Positions 7,651 to 16,229 are shown, numbered from the stretch's first letter. The stretch is DNA of 64,000 nt from Limimaricola sp027213785 (GCF_050847355.1 NZ_CP193755.1:992001-1056000), one strand, 5' to 3'. A program made the numbers and translations. Notes: generated by a model not told the origin, from the letters alone.

Positions 7651-9239
7651 CTTGTCTTGCTCACTACTAAGCGGTCAATATTCTCTTTCAACTGGGTCAA
7701 CGTGTAGCCTTCCCGATTATAGACTTCTTGCGTGACGCCGGAACGCGCATGACCGACTATGCATTGCACAATGGGTTCGGGCACGTCTGCTTGGCTCAGT
7801 CGCGTCACCACGGTGTGCCGCAGGCTATGAAAGACAAGACCCGGCTGCTTGATCCCCAGCTTGGGCAAGAAACTTTCATTGCACCATCGGCCCAAGTTTC
7901 GGCCATAGCCGCCGTTGGCGCTGTAGCTGTAATCAGGGAATAGGCGTGTGCCGTTTCTGCGGCTGTCCACGAAGTCGAGAAAGCCAAGGCGGATCAACTC
8001 GGAATGCAGCGGCACCTTGCGCCGTCCTGCCTTCGACTTGATGCTTTTGTTATCATCGCCTTCGTCCGTGATGTTCAGGAACCATATGTCGCCGTCCTGC
8101 TGCACATCGGCAATGTCGAGTTGGCAAATCTCATTCAGGCGCGCCCCAGTGAACATGCCCAAAAGCATCCCCCACTTGTGGCTGTCTTTGCGAACCAGCC
8201 CAGACGGGTTTTCCGTCAACTCGGTGTAGATCAGGCGCGCTTGGTCCTGTGTGAAGGGCTTGCGCTCACTCTCGCTGGCCTTGTCCTTTTTCACTTTCAT
8301 GCCTTCAAAGAGCGTGTGCGGTGAGTGGCCATGCCGTTCTGCCCAGTCGAAGAACATTTTGAACATCTGGATATGGCTGTTGATCGTTTTGGCCGCGATC
8401 TTCTTGTGCCCGGGTTCCTTGATGACCTGCATCAGCGGCATGGCCTTCAACTTCGGCTTGGTGTTCCGGCTTGCCGGTAGCGCCTGCAACACCTTCTTGA
8501 CTTCGCTCGCATCCTGCTTGGTGATCGTGGCAAGTAGCCGATCTGGGCCGAAGTATTCGACAAGGATATTCAGGTAAGCCCGGTTCTGGCCAATGGTCTT
8601 GCCAGCCCATTGGCGCGAATGCTCGGCGATGAAATCGTCCACCGCCGCACCCAAGGGCGATGACGCTGGTAGAACAGGCGCAGGAGGGGCAGGAGCGACA
8701 GCCGGGGCATCGTCATAGGAATAATGCTCAAGGCGCTCAGCGGCTTCCAGAACGGCCCTGAGCAAGTCCCGGCGACCTTTGCGGAGTTCGCGTTGCATCA
8801 TGGGCTGGCTGGATTGCCAGTCCCGCACTGTCAGGCCCGATTTTCGCAGGAACGGTTTGACGGGCAGGTACTGGTCGCTCTCCATCTCCATGTCGAGATA
8901 GCTTTCATGGTCCAGCATCTCGCACCGAACGTCTTCCAAGGCGTTCTTCGACAAGCCGCGTCGGTCCAGCCAGTAAAGGTACTGGTCCAGTTGCGCCTTG
9001 AAGTAGGCTTGCACCTTCTCGCGTATCTCGGCTTGTCTCAATCCCGCCAATGCACTGTTCTCGCGTAGCAAACGTCCGCAGGATGCAAGATGCCGGGCCA
9101 AATCTCCAGCCCGATCCGGGCAGCGTGTCCGTAGTGAGATGCGAACAGTCTTCCGCTTCCCCTCGTCGTATGAAGGGATAGGCCAACGGAAGTAGTAAAC
9201 CCCGTGCCGTGAGGGGCTTATATAGGATGACAGCATCAT
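7647..9239 (-). CDS. int: Tyrosine recombinase/integrase of the element
   Basis: A 530-residue site-specific recombinase. The N-terminus (YISPSRHGVYYFRWPIP) looks like the DUF6538 domain found in many proteobacterial integrases. A core-binding domain follows, then the catalytic domain with R367 (TGARLNE), H471-x-x-R474 (HSLRH), H497 (GH) and the nucleophile Y507 (EVYNRE). All catalytic residues are present. The start is ATG 9239 or the adjacent ATG 9236; the open frame continues back through the tRNA gene, but that part is not coding. The gene sits 67 bp from the tRNA-Cys end, which is its predicted target. Confidence 0.92.
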   Translation of the reverse strand: MMLSSYISPSRHGVYYFRWPIPSYDEGKRKTVRISLRTRCPDRAGDLARHLASCGRLLRENSALAGLRQAEIREKVQAYFKAQLDQYLYWLDRRGLSKNALEDVRCEMLDHESYLDMEMESDQYLPVKPFLRKSGLTVRDWQSSQPMMQRELRKGRRDLLRAVLEAAERLEHYSYDDAPAVAPAPPAPVLPASSPLGAAVDDFIAEHSRQWAGKTIGQNRAYLNILVEYFGPDRLLATITKQDASEVKKVLQALPASRNTKPKLKAMPLMQVIKEPGHKKIAAKTINSHIQMFKMFFDWAERHGHSPHTLFEGMKVKKDKASESERKPFTQDQARLIYTELTENPSGLVRKDSHKWGMLLGMFTGARLNEICQLDIADVQQDGDIWFLNITDEGDDNKSIKSKAGRRKVPLHSELIRLGFLDFVDSRRNGTRLFPDYSYSANGGYGRNLGRWCNESFLPKLGIKQPGLVFHSLRHTVVTRLSQADVPEPIVQCIVGHARSGVTQEVYNREGYTLTQLKENIDRLVVSKTS

Positions 9240-9244
9240 AGGGC

Positions 9245-9267
9245 GTGTGTCCCATTTTGTGTCACAC
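9245..9267 (+). repeat. 23-bp end repeat, right copy (putative integrase arm-type site)
   Basis: This is the partner of 142-164. It lies directly upstream of the integrase start codon at 9239, so protein bound here could also repress the integrase promoter, as in many integrase autoregulation schemes. That role is inferred. Confidence 0.55.
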
Positions 9268-9305
9268 CCGACCGCTAAGCCACTAACCCTATGATTTAGA
9301 ATAAA

Positions 9306-9323
9306 ATGGAGGCGGGTACCGGA
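9306..9323. repeat. Right attachment-site repeat (attR core) inside tRNA-Cys
   Basis: This is the same 18 bp as positions 65-82, within the 3' end of the intact tRNA-Cys gene. Recombination between the two copies would excise about 9.24 kb and leave the tRNA whole. Confidence 0.85.
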
Positions 9324-9380
9324 ATCGAACCGGTCTACACGGATTTGCAATCCGCTGCGTAACCTCTCCGCCAACCCGCC
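9307..9380 (-). tRNA. tRNA-Cys (GCA)
   Basis: A 74-base tRNA. Read on the minus strand it begins GGCGGGTTGGCGGAGAGG and ends ...ACCCGCCTCCA with the CCA encoded. The acceptor stem is GGCGGGT paired with ACCCGCC. The anticodon loop TTGCAAA within the stem GGATT/AATCC gives anticodon GCA. The T-arm carries GGTTCGATTCC. It is intact despite serving as the integration site. Confidence 0.97.
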
Positions 9381-9394
9381 TCGGTGTCGGCTTC

Positions 9395-9421
9395 ACTATG
9401 GTTTGTCGTGGCAGGCGTCAA
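9395..9421 (-). promoter_or_regulatory. Putative tRNA-Cys promoter
   Basis: On the minus strand, TTGACG (9416-9421) is a near-consensus -35 box, followed after 15 bases by CATAGT (9395-9400), about 15 bases before the mature tRNA start. The -10 match is only fair. The rest of the 9381-9764 stretch holds no gene I can support. Confidence 0.4.
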
Positions 9422-9764
9422 GCAATTATCGATGTCTTTCCGAACCGGCTGATGGGTCTGAATGCACTGACCTGTCGAAGGGTGGTTTCGAATGGCTCAT
9501 GTCGTGAGACGTGCAGAAACATGATGGTATGGCTGCCCGCATCGCGACTCCATCAAGCGGTCAAAAGTCTGCATACAATCACTTTACCGCTCTTCGAACA
9601 TCGTCTTGCAGGCTGCCGACCGCAGTTCGTGGCCAGCGGGGTACGGCGTCGCCGCCTCCGTGAACAATCTGCATGTGTGGCCGCAAGGCACGACCAAAGC
9701 GGTGCGGCGGCTTGGCAAAGGCGCTGAGCAGTTGCCGCTTGCCGGAGGTTGTGGCATCACGGCC

Positions 9765-10448
9765 ATGGAGAAATTGAACGAAAGAGTCCGGTCCGTGGTT
9801 GATTATGCGACCCGCCGCGTCTTCATGGTCGATACGCAGGTGCGGCCTTCTGACGTGACGAAATTTCCGATCATCGACGCGATGCTCGATGTGCCGCGCG
9901 AGGCCTACGTGCCCGCGGCGCTGCGCGAGGCGGCCTATGTGGGCGAAAACCTGTCGCTGGGCGGGGACCGCGTGGTGCTGGAGCCGCGGACGCTGGCCAA
10001 GATGCTCGACGGGCTCGAGATCGATCCGCAGGACGCGGTGCTCGATCTGGGTTGCGGCCTGGGCTATTCGACCGCGCTCTTGGCGCGGCTCGCGGGCTTC
10101 GTTGCGGCGGTCGAGGATGACGAGGCGCGCGCCGCCGAGGCGCAGTCGATCCTCTCCGAGCATGGCGTCGATAACGCGGCGGTGATCTGCGCCCCGCTGG
10201 CCGAGGGGGCGCCCAAGAGCGGTCCCTATGACGTCATCATCATCGAGGGCGCGATCGAACGTTTCCCCGATGCGCTTGACGCGCAGCTGCGCGAAGGCGG
10301 CCGGGTCGCGGCGATCTTCGCCGAAGGCGCGCTGGGCGTGGTCCGGATCGGTTACAAGATCGACGGGCGGATCTCGTGGCGCTTCGCGTTCAACGCGGGA
10401 GCGCCGCTTCTGAAGGGTTTCGAGGCGGAACAGGACTTCGTGCTGTAA
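9765..10448 (+). CDS. Protein-L-isoaspartate O-methyltransferase family protein
   Basis: A 227-residue SAM methyltransferase of the PCMT family, which repairs isoaspartyl residues or acts on related substrates. MVDTQVRPSDVTKFPIIDAM and VPREAYVP are typical of the alphaproteobacterial version found next to TolC genes. LDLGCGLGYSTALLA is the SAM-binding motif I. Start choice: ATG 9765 gives MEKLNERV; a GTG at 9795, preceded by aaagag, would give a start closer to typical relatives (xVDYATRRVFMVDTQ). The open frame reaches back to 9606, but that part does not resemble the family. It is followed 33 bp later by tolC, so the two probably form one operon. Confidence 0.85.
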   Translation: MEKLNERVRSVVDYATRRVFMVDTQVRPSDVTKFPIIDAMLDVPREAYVPAALREAAYVGENLSLGGDRVVLEPRTLAKMLDGLEIDPQDAVLDLGCGLGYSTALLARLAGFVAAVEDDEARAAEAQSILSEHGVDNAAVICAPLAEGAPKSGPYDVIIIEGAIERFPDALDAQLREGGRVAAIFAEGALGVVRIGYKIDGRISWRFAFNAGAPLLKGFEAEQDFVL

Positions 10449-10481
10449 GGGCACGAGTGAAAAACAAGAGGGCAGGGTGGT

Positions 10482-11870
10482 ATGCGGCGAATTGTAGGTA
10501 GCTTGATTTTGGGTGCCGGCCTTGCCGCCGCCGTCGTGGCGCCCGCGCGGGCTGACACGCTCGCGCAAGCCTTGGCCTATGGCTATGAGAACAGCGGGCT
10601 GCTCGATCAGAACCGGGCGCTGCTGCGCGCGGCCGACGAGGACGTGGCGCAGGCGATCGGTGCGCTGAGGCCGATCATCAGCTGGTCGGCTCAGACCGCT
10701 CTTTCCACCAGCAGCGCGCTGCGCGACGCCGCTCCCGGCACGGCCGGTGTCGACAGTTTCGACGTCTCCAGCTCTGCTACCCTTTCCGCGTCGCTGCTGC
10801 TCTATGATGGCGGTCAGAGCCGCTACGGCATCGACGCGCAAAAGGCGCTGGTGCTTTCCACGCGGGAAGGGCTCCGCGGCGTGGAGCAGCAGGTGTTGCA
10901 GCGGATCGTCCAAGCCTACATGGAAGTTCAGCGCGCCAGCGCCTTCGTCGAACTGCGCCGCAACAACTTGCGTCTGATCACTCAGGAACTGCGCGCCGCG
11001 CAGGACCGATTCGAGGTTGGTGAGGTCACGAGGACCGACGTGTCGCTGGCCGAGGCCGCCCTGGCGTCCGCGCGCAGCCTTCTTGCCTCCGAAGAGGGCG
11101 GATTGACCCAAGCCATCGCCGAATTCCGTGCGGCGGTCGGGCGCAATCCGGATGGCCTCGCCCAAGCGCCCGATGCGCGAGTTCCGGGAAGCCTTGCCGA
11201 GGCGCAGGCCATCGCGCGGCGCGAGCATCCGTCGATCAAGGGCGCGCAGTATGCCGTCACTGTCGCCGAACTCAACATCGCCCGGGCCGAGGCGACGACT
11301 CGCCCGGAACTGTCGCTCACCGGCAGCATCTCGGTCGACGACAATTTCGACGACGAAGAGCAGATCGGCATCAGGATGCAGCAGTCGATCTATTCGGGCG
11401 GCCAGCTGGCCAGCCAGATTCGGCAAGCCAAGGCCAATCGCGACGCGGCGCGGGGCGATCTGCTCAACACCAGCCGCACGGTCGAGCAGACCGTGGCCAA
11501 CGCCTATTCGCTGCTCTCCGTCGCGCGCGCCAGCATCGAGGCCTCGACCCGCGAAGTTAGGGCGGCGCAAGTGGCCTTCGACGGCCTGCGCGAGGAGGCC
11601 CGGCTCGGGGCGCGGACCACGCTCGACGTGCTCAATGCCGAGCAGGACCTGCTCGACGCGCGTGCCACGCTGGTTTCGGCGCAGATCGACGAGACGCTGG
11701 CGGGTTACGTCGTGCTGGCAGCGATCGGCCGGTTGACCGCCGAGCAGTTGGGGCTGCCGGTACAGGTCTACGACCCGGTGGCCTACTACAACCTCGTGCG
11801 CAACGCGCCCGCCGCCACATCGGCGCAGGGCAAGGCGCTGGACCGTGTGCTCGAGGCGATCGGCCGCTGA
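10482..11870 (+). CDS. tolC: TolC-family outer membrane efflux/secretion channel
   Basis: A 462-residue outer membrane channel subunit for type I secretion or multidrug efflux. A signal peptide is clear (MRRIVGSLILGAGLAAA, cut near ARA-DT). The two-fold repeated outer membrane efflux domain follows: LLYDGGQSRYGIDAQ in the first half and QSIYSGGQLASQIRQAK in the second mark the equivalent strand-to-helix turns, and long Ala/Glu/Arg-rich helices build the periplasmic tunnel. No ABC or membrane-fusion partner is adjacent, so the transport partner is unknown. It lies just downstream of the PCMT gene, an arrangement familiar from other Rhodobacterales. Confidence 0.9.
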   Translation: MRRIVGSLILGAGLAAAVVAPARADTLAQALAYGYENSGLLDQNRALLRAADEDVAQAIGALRPIISWSAQTALSTSSALRDAAPGTAGVDSFDVSSSATLSASLLLYDGGQSRYGIDAQKALVLSTREGLRGVEQQVLQRIVQAYMEVQRASAFVELRRNNLRLITQELRAAQDRFEVGEVTRTDVSLAEAALASARSLLASEEGGLTQAIAEFRAAVGRNPDGLAQAPDARVPGSLAEAQAIARREHPSIKGAQYAVTVAELNIARAEATTRPELSLTGSISVDDNFDDEEQIGIRMQQSIYSGGQLASQIRQAKANRDAARGDLLNTSRTVEQTVANAYSLLSVARASIEASTREVRAAQVAFDGLREEARLGARTTLDVLNAEQDLLDARATLVSAQIDETLAGYVVLAAIGRLTAEQLGLPVQVYDPVAYYNLVRNAPAATSAQGKALDRVLEAIGR

Positions 11871-11943
11871 ACCACTGCTGGCGGGGTTGTTGCCGGGCGA
11901 CCGGGGCTTCGCTAGACTTCATTCGAGGCAAGCAGGGTAGATC

Positions 11944-12831
11944 ATGTCCGATCCGGTCAAGAGCGTCGAAATCGAGGATGTGCTCTCCTCCATCCGCAGG
12001 CTGCTTGCGGATGGCGAGGGGCAGGGCGGGGGCCGTCCCGCGCCGCAGCAATCGGCCGATGCAACCGGCAGATCGCCGGTGGCACCATCGCGGGTGCGCG
12101 CCGAAAGACGCGGCGATGCGCCGCTGGTCCTGACGCCGGCGCTGCGGGTGTCCGGCCGAGAGGGTGCGGCCGAGCGGCCATCGCGCTTTCCGGCGCCCGT
12201 CGCGGCAAACACGGGAACGCCCGGCGCGGCATCGGTCGATGATGATTTCGAGCCTGCCGACCTGACCGCCGCATCTTCTGACAAGGGCGGCTCGTTGCGC
12301 TCGCGTCTCGAGGAGACGATTGCCGAACTCGAATCGGCGATCACCCATCGTGCCGACGAGTGGGAGCCCGACGGCAGCGAACCGGCGCCGGTGATGGATT
12401 GGTCCTCGGCGCGGGCCGAGGACACCCCCTTCCTGAGCCGCCGCCATGTCGGCCCCGTGTCCACCGGACGCGCCGCGCCGAGCGTTCCGCGCGAGATGCA
12501 GAGCGCCCCGCAACCGCAGGCGTCTGGTCCCGATGTCGAAGATCAGCAACCCCTGAGCAGGCCGGAGACGGCCGCCGAGATGCAGGAGCAGTCGGCGGCG
12601 ACAGCGCCCGCTCGGCCGCAGGTCGCGGAGCCAGCGGCCAAGTCGGGCGAGGCGGCCGCTCCAACGCCGTCCCCCGACGCTCTTGTCGACGAGGACATGC
12701 TGCGTCGTCTGATCACCGAGGTGCTGCGCGAGGAGCTGCGCGGTCCCTTGGGCGACCGGATCACCGGCAACCTGCGCAAGCTGGTGCGTCGCGAGATATT
12801 CCGGGCGCTGGCAAGCGGCGAATTCGAGTGA
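11944..12831 (+). CDS. PopZ-like (DUF2497-type) polar organising protein candidate
   Basis: A 295-residue protein with a short conserved N-terminal helix (VEIEDVLSSIRRLLADG), a long disordered, Pro/Ala/acid-rich middle (about residues 25-235) and a conserved helical C-terminus (VDEDMLRRLITEVLREELRG and ITGNLRKLVRREIFRAL). This three-part layout is that of PopZ/DUF2497 proteins of alphaproteobacteria, which assemble polar condensates through the C-terminal helices and recruit clients through the N-terminal helix. Identity with true PopZ is not certain because the C-terminal sequence is diverged. A ribosome site is visible (aagcaggg before ATG 11944). It converges on cobQ with a 4-bp gap. Confidence 0.6.
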   Translation: MSDPVKSVEIEDVLSSIRRLLADGEGQGGGRPAPQQSADATGRSPVAPSRVRAERRGDAPLVLTPALRVSGREGAAERPSRFPAPVAANTGTPGAASVDDDFEPADLTAASSDKGGSLRSRLEETIAELESAITHRADEWEPDGSEPAPVMDWSSARAEDTPFLSRRHVGPVSTGRAAPSVPREMQSAPQPQASGPDVEDQQPLSRPETAAEMQEQSAATAPARPQVAEPAAKSGEAAAPTPSPDALVDEDMLRRLITEVLREELRGPLGDRITGNLRKLVRREIFRALASGEFE

Positions 12832-12835
12832 TCCT

Positions 12836-14287
12836 TCAGACCGCCGCCGCGAGAGCGAGCAGCCGTTCAATATCGAGATGCCGCTCGAGATGCGCGGCGA
12901 GCGCGTCGAGCGTCGTCTCCACCGCATCCTGGTAGCCGGGGCGCGAGACGACGCCCAGTTCGGCTAGAAAGGCGGCGCGGAAAGCGTCCTCCGAGAACAG
13001 CCCGTGCAGATAGCAGCCGCGCACCAGCCCGTCGGCGCTTGCCGCGCCCTCGGGGCGGCCCTCGATGTCGAGCCACGCCCGCGCGGCGTGATCCGGTCCG
13101 GTGGTTCGGCCGATATGGATCTCGTAGCCCCGGAGCGGCGTACCATCCGCACGAAACTGCGCCGCTACCAAGCCTAACCGCTTTTCGGGCCGCATCACCG
13201 TCTGGACATCGAGCAGGCCCAGCCCCTCGACCTGGCCCGGCGGCCCTTCGATGCCCTCGGGGTCGGCGATCGAGCGGCCCAGCATCTGGTAGCCGCCGCA
13301 GATGCCCATGACGCGGCCGCCGCGGCGCAGATGCGCGCGCAGGTCGATGTCCCAGCCCTCCGCCCGAAAGGCTGCGAGATCCGCGATGGTGGATTTGGAG
13401 CCGGGGATCAGCACGAGATCGGCATCGCCGGGCAGGGGGCGTCCCGGTTCGATCATCGTTACGCTGACACCGGGCTCGGCGGAGAGCGGATCGAGATCGT
13501 CGAAATTGGCGATCCGGTTCAGCCGCGGCACCACGATCTTCAGCGCACCGCCGGGCCGCGATACGATCTCGGCCGCGTCCTCCGCGGGCAGCCGCCAGGC
13601 TTCGGCGAAATGCGGCACGATCCCCAGCGGCGCCCAGCCGGTGCGGCCTGCGATGAAACGCATGCCCTCGGCAAAGAGGCTGACGTCGCCGCGGAACTTG
13701 TTGACGGCAAAGCCCCGGATCAGGGCCGCGTCGTCGGCATCCAGAACCGCATGGCTGCCGACCAGTTGCGCGATCACGCCGCCCCTGTCGATATCCCCCA
13801 AAAGCACTACCGGTACACCGGCCGCCTGGGCGAAGCCCATATTCGCGATGTCGCCCGCCCGCAGATTGACCTCGGCCGGGCTGCCCGCGCCTTCGACGAT
13901 GACGAGATCATGCGCGGCGGCGAGCCTGCGAAAGCTTTGCAGCACGCGCGGCAAGAGTTGCGGCTTCAGGGCCGCGTAATCCCGGGCCCGCGCCGTGGTA
14001 AGACGCTGGCCTTGCACCACCACCTGCGCGCCGGTCTCGCTTTCGGGCTTGAGCAGAACCGGGTTCATGTCGGTATGCGGCGGGACCCCGGCGGCGCGCG
14101 CCTGCAGCGCCTGCGCCCGGCCGATCTCGCCGCCATCCTCGGTCACGGCAGCGTTGTTCGACATGTTCTGGGGCTTGAAGGGAGCGACAGAGAGGCCGCG
14201 CTGCCGTGCCGCGCGTGCCAGCCCGGCGACGATCATCGACTTGCCGACATTGGAGCCCGCCCCCTGGATCATGATCGCTCGTGCCAT
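12836..14287 (-). CDS. cobQ: Cobyric acid synthase
   Basis: A 483-residue glutamine-dependent amidotransferase that amidates four side-chain carboxylates (b, d, e, g) of adenosylcobyrinic acid a,c-diamide in B12 synthesis. The N-terminal P-loop-type synthetase domain shows IQGAGSNVGKS and PFKPQNMSNN. The C-terminal class I (triad) glutaminase domain has C330 in MGICGGYQMLG and H428 in GCYLHGLF. The length is normal. It stands alone here, with no other cob gene beside it and no cobalamin riboswitch upstream. The divergent neighbour at 14360 is a small membrane hydrolase-like gene often annotated together with it. Confidence 0.95.
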   Translation of the reverse strand: MARAIMIQGAGSNVGKSMIVAGLARAARQRGLSVAPFKPQNMSNNAAVTEDGGEIGRAQALQARAAGVPPHTDMNPVLLKPESETGAQVVVQGQRLTTARARDYAALKPQLLPRVLQSFRRLAAAHDLVIVEGAGSPAEVNLRAGDIANMGFAQAAGVPVVLLGDIDRGGVIAQLVGSHAVLDADDAALIRGFAVNKFRGDVSLFAEGMRFIAGRTGWAPLGIVPHFAEAWRLPAEDAAEIVSRPGGALKIVVPRLNRIANFDDLDPLSAEPGVSVTMIEPGRPLPGDADLVLIPGSKSTIADLAAFRAEGWDIDLRAHLRRGGRVMGICGGYQMLGRSIADPEGIEGPPGQVEGLGLLDVQTVMRPEKRLGLVAAQFRADGTPLRGYEIHIGRTTGPDHAARAWLDIEGRPEGAASADGLVRGCYLHGLFSEDAFRAAFLAELGVVSRPGYQDAVETTLDALAAHLERHLDIERLLALAAAV

Positions 14288-14359
14288 GCCTGCCGCCGCT
14301 TTCCGTCGCCTGTCGCCTAAGATAGCTGTCTAGGGACGGCACGGCCCAAGGGAAAGCCC

Positions 14360-14929
14360 ATGAACACCCCCGCGCATCTGATCTTCGGGGCGGCAGCCTT
14401 CGGGCGGCCAGGAAGGCCCGCTGTGACTTCGGCGGCGCTGCTTGGGGGGCTGGCGCCGGACCTGTCGCTCTACCTCATGGTGGCTTGGGCACGGTCCGTC
14501 GGCGATGTGCCGGCCCGCACGATTTTTGGCGAATACTATTTCTCGGATGCGTGGATGTCCGTCTTCGCCGTCGACAACTCGTTCCCGATCTGGGGCGCGC
14601 TGCTGGCCCTCGCGATCTGGCGGCGCTGGCCCGTTCTCATTGCCTTCGCCGGGGCGGGGCTGCTGCACCTCGCGCTCGACCTGCCGCTGCATGGGGCGGA
14701 TGCCCGGCCGATGTTCTGGCCGCTGAGCGACTGGCGGTTCGTTTCGCCGCTGAGCTACTGGGACCGCAGCCACCATGCCGGGATCATCGGGCCCCTGGAG
14801 GCGGGCCTGTCCGTGGTGCTGACGAGCTTCATGCTCTGGCGGTTCAGAAGCCTCGTTCTGCGGGCGGGGCTGGTACTGCTGCTTGTGGCCGAACTGGGGT
14901 CTTCGGGGATCTGGCGTTTCGTCTTCTGA
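14360..14929 (+). CDS. YdjM-like integral membrane metal-dependent hydrolase family protein
   Basis: A 189-residue membrane protein with about four to five hydrophobic segments. The N-terminus NTPAHLIFGAAAFG and PDLSLYLM, and later LLHLALDLPLHGADAR, resemble the histidine/aspartate pattern of the YdjM/DUF457 family of putative membrane hydrolases. In related genomes this gene is sometimes labelled a CobQ-related protein only because it sits beside cobQ; I see no amidotransferase or P-loop signature. It diverges from cobQ with 72 bp between the starts, and ends at a strong terminator. Substrate unknown. Confidence 0.65.
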   Translation: MNTPAHLIFGAAAFGRPGRPAVTSAALLGGLAPDLSLYLMVAWARSVGDVPARTIFGEYYFSDAWMSVFAVDNSFPIWGALLALAIWRRWPVLIAFAGAGLLHLALDLPLHGADARPMFWPLSDWRFVSPLSYWDRSHHAGIIGPLEAGLSVVLTSFMLWRFRSLVLRAGLVLLLVAELGSSGIWRFVF

Positions 14930-14946
14930 AACTGCTACCGGGCAAG

Positions 14947-14981
14947 AAAAAACGCGGCTCCGAATGGAAGCCGCGTTTTTT
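14947..14981. terminator. Bidirectional rho-independent terminator
   Basis: A perfect 13-bp inverted repeat aaaaaacgcggct / agccgcgtttttt with a 9-base loop. The A/T runs at both ends allow termination on either strand. It sits between the converging genes ending at 14929 (+) and 15003 (-). Confidence 0.92.
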
Positions 14982-15002
14982 CAGCAGGTCGGGAAGCGTC
15001 GA

Positions 15003-15326
15003 TCAGGCCGCGCGGGATTCCAGCTCGGCCGCATGACGACGCTCGCTCTCTTCGCGCGACAGCGCGACCGAGGTGCGCACACCCTTGCCCACGAATTCCA
15101 TCAGGCCCGCCACGACGCGCTCGTTGGGATCGATGCCGGCGCAGGACAGCACCTCGCGCCCGTCGCGCGACCGCGCCCAGCGGGCGATCTGCTCGGGGCC
15201 GTTGCCATATTTCTTGTCGTCGGCGATGGCGTCATCCAGAGCGGCAAGCACGACGGCCGCAAAGAGCTTGCGGGCGCGGTTGCCCTGCTCGTTGTTGTAG
15301 GCGGTGCCGTCAACGAAATCCTTCAT
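15003..15326 (-). CDS. Conserved Rhodobacterales protein (DUF6280-like)
   Basis: A 107-residue soluble protein, rich in helices and charged residues, without membrane segments. KDFVDGTAYNNEQGNRARKL, DDKKYGNGPEQIARWARSRDGREVLSCAGIDP and a SLSREESERR-like tail are strongly conserved in this order as I recall it, probably as family DUF6280. One cysteine (SCAGIDP) is present. No catalytic signature can be named. The start is ATG 15326 (MKDFV); the ATG just before it gives one extra Met. It shares the terminator at 14947-14981. Confidence 0.7.
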   Translation of the reverse strand: MKDFVDGTAYNNEQGNRARKLFAAVVLAALDDAIADDKKYGNGPEQIARWARSRDGREVLSCAGIDPNERVVAGLMEFVGKGVRTSVALSREESERRHAAELESRAA

Positions 15327-15567
15327 CATGCTTCCTTACGTTCTTTTTGCTCTTGTCGCCAATGCGTCAGAGTGACTAGCCCGAAACCACGGTGATTCGG
15401 GTCACCGTTTTCGGAATGTCAGCCATGTGTTCAGTGCATGGCTCCGCGTGTGACGACCTTGCGGGGCTGGGGCGAGTCGGCTCAGCTTGCCTTGGGGCGA
15501 CCCGCGAGATATAGGCGGGGGCCAATCTCGATCAACCCATCGCCACAATTCCGTCACATGGACCGAC

Positions 15568-16131
15568 ATGCCCAAGATCAACGGTAACGAAATCCGCCCC
15601 GGCAACATTCTCGAGCACAATGGCGGCCTGTGGGCTGCCGTGAAGGTCGATCACGTGAAACCCGGCAAGGGCGGCGCCTTCGCGCAGGTCGAGATGAAGA
15701 ACCTGCGCAACGGCTCCAAGCTCAACGAGCGCTTCCGCTCCGCCGACAAGGTCGAGCGCGTGCGCCTCGAGCAGAAGGACCAGCAGTTCCTGTTCGAAGC
15801 CGACGGCATGCTGACCTTCATGGACAGCGAGACCTACGACCAGATCGCGCTGCCGGCCGAGCTTCTGGGCGATCGCCGCCCGTTCCTGCAGGACGGCATG
15901 ACCGTGCATATCGAGTATTACGGTGACGAGGCGCTGAACGTGTCGCTGCCGCAGAAGGTCACCTGCAAGATCGTCGAGACCGAGCCGGCGGTGAAGGGCC
16001 AGACCGCGGCCAACAGCTTCAAGCCGGCGCTGCTCGACAATGGCGTGCGGGTGATGGTGCCGCCCTTCATCGGCCAGGACGAGGACATCGTCGTCAACAC
16101 CGAGACCATGGAATACGCCGAGCGCGCCTGA
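15568..16131 (+). CDS. efp: Translation elongation factor P
   Basis: A 187-residue protein with the three-domain EF-P layout. It relieves ribosome stalling at polyproline stretches by entering next to the peptidyl-tRNA. The domain I loop VKPGKGGAFAQ carries K34, the residue modified in other bacteria; no epmA/epmB or arginine-modifying partner is nearby. NTETMEYAERA at the end is typical. ATG 15568 (MPKINGNEIRPGN) is the family start; the open frame runs further back without meaning. About 240 bp upstream (15327-15567) is free of genes and should hold its promoter. A terminator follows at 16183. Confidence 0.97.
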   Translation: MPKINGNEIRPGNILEHNGGLWAAVKVDHVKPGKGGAFAQVEMKNLRNGSKLNERFRSADKVERVRLEQKDQQFLFEADGMLTFMDSETYDQIALPAELLGDRRPFLQDGMTVHIEYYGDEALNVSLPQKVTCKIVETEPAVKGQTAANSFKPALLDNGVRVMVPPFIGQDEDIVVNTETMEYAERA

Positions 16132-16182
16132 GTCTCTCCGGCCTTGCGGCCGGACCGGGGATCGGCAGACTGCGCCCTATCG

Positions 16183-16212
16183 GGGGCGGCTCCACCGGGG
16201 CCGCCCCTTTTT
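16183..16212 (+). terminator. Rho-independent terminator of efp
   Basis: An 8-bp GC stem ggggcggc / gccgcccc (16183-16190 and 16200-16207) is followed by five T. It lies between efp and the ribosome site of the next gene. Confidence 0.85.
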
Positions 16213-16229
16213 CTTGGCGGGAGGTGGCG

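Larger units (their letters stand above)
65..9323. mobile_element. Integrated genetic element in tRNA-Cys carrying a type III RM system
   Basis: The element is bounded by an 18-bp direct repeat (65-82 and 9306-9323). The right copy is the 3' end of an intact tRNA-Cys gene and the left copy is an orphan, which is the usual footprint of a tyrosine integrase that targets a tRNA gene. The integrase gene lies next to the tRNA end. Cargo in order: a PolA-like palm protein, mod, res, an XRE regulator, a small membrane protein and the integrase. No capsid, terminase, portal, relaxase or type IV secretion gene is visible, so autonomous transfer is not supported. A satellite, a mini integrative element or a decayed prophage are all possible. 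The GC content is visibly lower than that of the flanking core genes. Confidence 0.85.

Noticed and set aside
9240..9374. Integrase reading frame extended through the tRNA gene
   Set aside because: The frame stays open by chance across tRNA-Cys. The family N-terminus begins at the tandem ATG codons at 9239/9236.
9579..11570. Minus-strand frame of 663 codons
   Set aside because: It lies antisense to the PCMT and tolC genes, both of which have clear family motifs; the frame has none.
12836..14340. Cobalamin riboswitch upstream of cobQ
   Set aside because: Only 72 bp separate cobQ from the divergent gene, and no B12-box-like sequence is visible.
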